From Gammaproteobacteria bacterium (GTDB lineage Bacteria; Pseudomonadota; Gammaproteobacteria; Eutrophobiales; Eutrophobiaceae): a stretch of 6,749 nt of DNA. The stretch is from positions 3,959-10,707 of the forward strand of contig JAAXHV010000435.1 of the NCBI GenBank assembly GCA_012270695.1, in the 5' to 3' direction. The notes under the pieces were generated by a model, which was not told the origin of the DNA, made no database searches, and saw nothing but the letters and a program-made list of their open reading frames with translations. The position numbers and the translations under genes were made by a program. Below, piece by piece: positions 6,171-6,749 of the stretch. Every line of letters starts with the position of its first letter. Position 1 is the stretch's first letter.

Positions 6171-6677
6171 ATGCACTTAACGCAAACGGACACTACCACC
6201 ATGACAAGTTCAACAACAAATGTCGCGCCCAAGATATCCGAGCTTCAGGAGAATCTAACGCCGGAGACAGTACACGCAGTAAAAACATTCATGTCGTACC
6301 TGGCCAAAGAAAACCTGTCCGGCATAGTGAAGGTATTGCTATACGGGAGCCGCGCCCGCGGTAACTTTGATGCCGACAGCGACATCGATATGGCCGTGGT
6401 GTTCGAAGGTCCAGTTCAGAACAGCGACGAACGCTTTGCCCTACAGATGCCCTTATCAAAAATAAGAGGCATCGCCATGCGCGAGACAGCTATGACAGTC
6501 TCTGCCATTGCCTTGTGGGAAGAAGAACTACGCGAACCGGAAAAACAGAAAAACCCGGCTTTCTACCATAATGTGAATCAGGACGGCATTGACGCCGAGA
6601 CAATCATGAGTCTCCGATGCCAACTACGCCAAGGTGTCTTCCGTTTCAGAAAAAAGGGCATTCCATTTTCTCTCTGA
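6171..6677 (+). CDS. MNT-type nucleotidyltransferase-domain protein with altered C-terminus
   Basis: The 168-aa product has the minimal nucleotidyltransferase fold of the MNT group, whose members often act as antitoxins that AMPylate a partner HEPN toxin encoded next to them. The signature is LLYGSRARGNFDADSDIDMAVV (57-77), with Gly59-Ser60 and the metal-binding pair Asp71 and Asp73. The later part, IALWEEELREPEKQKNPAFYHNVNQDGI (113-140), fits the usual family ending (W..PE....NPA...NI..EG[IV]). After residue 140 the family text stops and a basic tail of 28 residues follows, antisense to a likely broken antitoxin frame. A third acidic residue usually found on a later strand is not obvious (AMTVSAIA). 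Two starts are possible: ATG 6171, taken here as the longest, and ATG 6201, which drops a Thr-rich stretch and fits the TATAAT at 6162. Neither has a clear Shine-Dalgarno. No HEPN gene is seen in the 72 bases after the stop. Confidence 0.82.
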   Translation: MHLTQTDTTTMTSSTTNVAPKISELQENLTPETVHAVKTFMSYLAKENLSGIVKVLLYGSRARGNFDADSDIDMAVVFEGPVQNSDERFALQMPLSKIRGIAMRETAMTVSAIALWEEELREPEKQKNPAFYHNVNQDGIDAETIMSLRCQLRQGVFRFRKKGIPFSL

Positions 6678-6749
6678 CTCAATTTCGTCCAGTACCCATT
6701 TAGCTATATTCCAGGTCAGGCAACTTTGCTGCCTCAGAAAACGCTTTTT
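6624..6749 (-). pseudogene. Broken antitoxin-like coding fragment, antisense to the MNT gene end
   Basis: From the right edge the minus strand is open for 41 codons to TAG at 6626-6624. It reads ...LTWNIAKWVLDEIESERKW, then NALFSETEDTLA, stop. This resembles the widespread short antitoxin-type pattern (W..LFA.S.D.LA.LA.EA) met in small addiction modules. Beyond the TAG the same frame continues LASETHD, which also fits the pattern, so the stop looks like a nonsense mutation inside the gene. After that the resemblance fades. Resemblance is from memory of the family, not a search. The upstream part is outside the window. Alternatively it is a chance frame, or a real gene ending at this TAG. Confidence 0.4.

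Noticed and set aside
6610..6749. Plus-strand frame VSDANYAKVSSVSE... as the start of a HEPN toxin gene
   Set aside because: It has no start codon with a ribosome binding site and lacks the helical HEPN pattern and its R-x4-6-H motif; the minus-strand frame there fits a known pattern better.

Overview
The window looks like chromosomal DNA from a Gram-negative, probably gammaproteobacterial, organism. It carries a proteobacterial-type CTP synthase and a large outer-membrane TonB-dependent receptor of the Oar-like class. The two flanks and the receptor have balanced base composition. The stretches at about 1315-1975 and 5940-6170 are visibly richer in A+T and hold small genes of the toxin-antitoxin or defence-island kind.

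Layout. (1) 1-1211, minus strand: pyrG (CTP synthase), cut by the left edge, with a TTG start. Its leader holds a hairpin followed by a T-rich stretch (1239-1269), which could be an attenuator or an old terminator. (2) 1411-1972, plus strand: a compact two-gene module. A perfect 30-bp inverted repeat overlaps a possible promoter and lies 2 nt before a 25-codon ORF. That ORF overlaps by ATGA a 150-aa protein with a DUF2442-like front half and an Xre/Cro-type HTH back half. It looks like a self-regulated antitoxin-type unit, but no ordinary toxin gene is visible. (3) 2069-5017, plus strand: a complete 982-aa TonB-dependent receptor with an N-terminal carboxypeptidase-regulatory-like domain, a plug and a barrel. 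One loop carries an EF-hand-like calcium motif. (4) 5106-5915, minus strand: a Uma2 (DUF820, PD-(D/E)XK-like) protein, longer than usual, convergent with the receptor. (5) 5940-6170: a short intergenic stretch with a Uma2 promoter candidate and a doubtful 40-codon ORF. (6) 6171-6677, plus strand: a MNT-type nucleotidyltransferase-fold protein. Its family-like part ends near residue 140. The last 28 codons run antisense into what looks like a broken antitoxin-like coding fragment on the minus strand (6624-6749).

How the parts relate. pyrG and the receptor are ordinary metabolic and envelope genes and do not form an operon with the rest. The small genes are of types that move with genomic islands: an HTH antitoxin-like protein, Uma2, an orphan MNT, and an antitoxin remnant. 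I infer two small accessory insertions, one on each side of the receptor. No rRNA, tRNA, CRISPR array or complete insertion sequence was recognised. The most interesting items are the palindrome/short-ORF/HTH module, the rearranged 3' end of the nucleotidyltransferase gene, and the pyrG leader hairpin.
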